Below are positions 5,231-5,750 of a stretch of DNA of 5,750 nt, piece by piece. Made by a program: the position numbers and the translations under genes. The notes beneath the pieces are model-generated. The model ran no database searches. It was not told the DNA's origin and worked only from the letters and a program-made list of their open reading frames with translations. This DNA is from Chloroflexota bacterium (lineage in GTDB: Bacteria > Chloroflexota > Dehalococcoidia > UBA2247 > RBG-13-53-26): assembly GCA_003650185.1 (NCBI GenBank), contig QMOF01000149.1, positions 1 through 5,750 of the forward strand, written 5' to 3'. Position 1 is the stretch's first letter; each line of letters opens with the position of its first letter.

Positions 5231-5750
5231 GAAGCCTCGATTACACCGCCGCCGAGCACCCGGTCGCCCTGGTAGAACACCACGGCCTGGCCAGGCGCCA
5301 CGGCGCGTTGGGGCCTGTCAAACTGGACCTCCACTCCGTCCGACACCGGCTGAAGCAGGGCACCGGCCTGCGGAGAACTGTAGCGTATCTTCGCTTCGAC
5401 CGCCACAGGCTGCCGAGGCTTGTCGCCCACGAAGCTGACGTCGCGGGCACGTAACCTGGAGACCTTCAGCCTTTCTTTGGGACCCACGACCAGCCTGTTG
5501 TTGGGGGCATCGATGGCCAGCACGTAGAGGCGTTCACCTGAGGCAACACCCAAGCCCGTCCTCTGGCCCACCGTGTAGAAGGGAATCCCGCGATGCCTCC
5601 CCACCACCCGCCCCTCCTCATCCACAACCTCCCCAGGCCCGGCCGAGACGCGTTGGGCCACGAAATCGTGGTACCGGCCCTCCGGTACAAAGCACAGGTC
5701 CTGGCTCTTTGGCTTGCCGGCCACCGGCAGGCCGCGTTCCGCCGCCATGC
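5227..5750 (-). CDS. mnmA: tRNA-specific 2-thiouridylase MnmA (N-terminal part beyond window)
   Basis: The 174 codons visible are the C-terminal half of a protein normally about 360 residues long; the ATP-binding domain lies past the right edge. MnmA adenylates and then thiolates uridine 34 in tRNAs for Lys, Glu and Gln, using sulfur passed along a persulfide relay. Visible signatures are KPKSQDLCF with the catalytic cysteine (codon 5694-5692), GRHRGIPFYTVGQRTGLGV just after it, LYVLAID...NRLVVG, KIRYSS, and a C-terminal beta barrel ending AVAPGQAVVFYQGDRVLGGG. The Met that opens the visible frame (5748) is internal, not a start. It is upstream in the rnhB-yraN operon, with an ATGA overlap at 5227-5230. 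The promoter is outside the window. Confidence 0.96.
   Translation of the reverse strand, partial: MAAERGLPVAGKPKSQDLCFVPEGRYHDFVAQRVSAGPGEVVDEEGRVVGRHRGIPFYTVGQRTGLGVASGERLYVLAIDAPNNRLVVGPKERLKVSRLRARDVSFVGDKPRQPVAVEAKIRYSSPQAGALLQPVSDGVEVQFDRPQRAVAPGQAVVFYQGDRVLGGGVIEAS

Overview
This is a GC-rich bacterial chromosomal window with ordinary housekeeping and catabolic genes, two very small genes, and a gene-free stretch packed with palindromic repeats. The small CxH...CxxC zinc-site protein and the style of intergenic repeats remind me of Chloroflexota (Dehalococcoidia-like) genomes. That assignment is inference from memory, not from a search.

Left part (1-891): a minus-strand isochorismatase-fold hydrolase runs off the left edge. 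It is transcribed divergently from a plus-strand gene for a 66-residue putative zinc-binding protein. The 279 bases between the two start codons hold back-to-back promoters: an extended -10 with a perfect TATAAT facing left, and TTGACA-N17-TAGGAT facing right. Both transcripts would carry leaders with predicted hairpins.

Middle (892-3269): after a stretch of about 280 bases with no gene I can support, there is a complete plus-strand GH3 beta-glycosidase (697 residues from the preferred start). It has all three domains of the beta-glucosidase architecture and no signal peptide, so it probably cleaves imported oligosaccharides or glycosides in the cytoplasm.

Repeat island (3270-4005): 736 bases lie between the converging 3' ends of the GH3 gene and the minus-strand operon. 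They contain at least five palindromic elements. One is a pair of related hairpins in inverted orientation whose sequence differences are mostly compensatory base-pair swaps. Another is a perfect 11-bp-arm palindrome nested inside a larger inverted repeat. A third is an inverted repeat built on the core GCGCAGCGAAG.

Right part (4006-5750): a minus-strand operon reads mnmA (tRNA 2-thiouridylase, C-terminal half only), rnhB (ribonuclease HII), yraN (UPF0102 putative nuclease), then a 53-residue two-helix membrane protein. The first three genes overlap by ATGA junctions, which suggests translational coupling. The operon combines tRNA thiolation with removal of RNA from DNA. The last small membrane protein has no recognised function. 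I found no CRISPR array, transposase, tRNA or rRNA, and no clear new multi-gene system. The least explained items are the zinc-site microprotein with its leader, the membrane microprotein and the covarying repeats.
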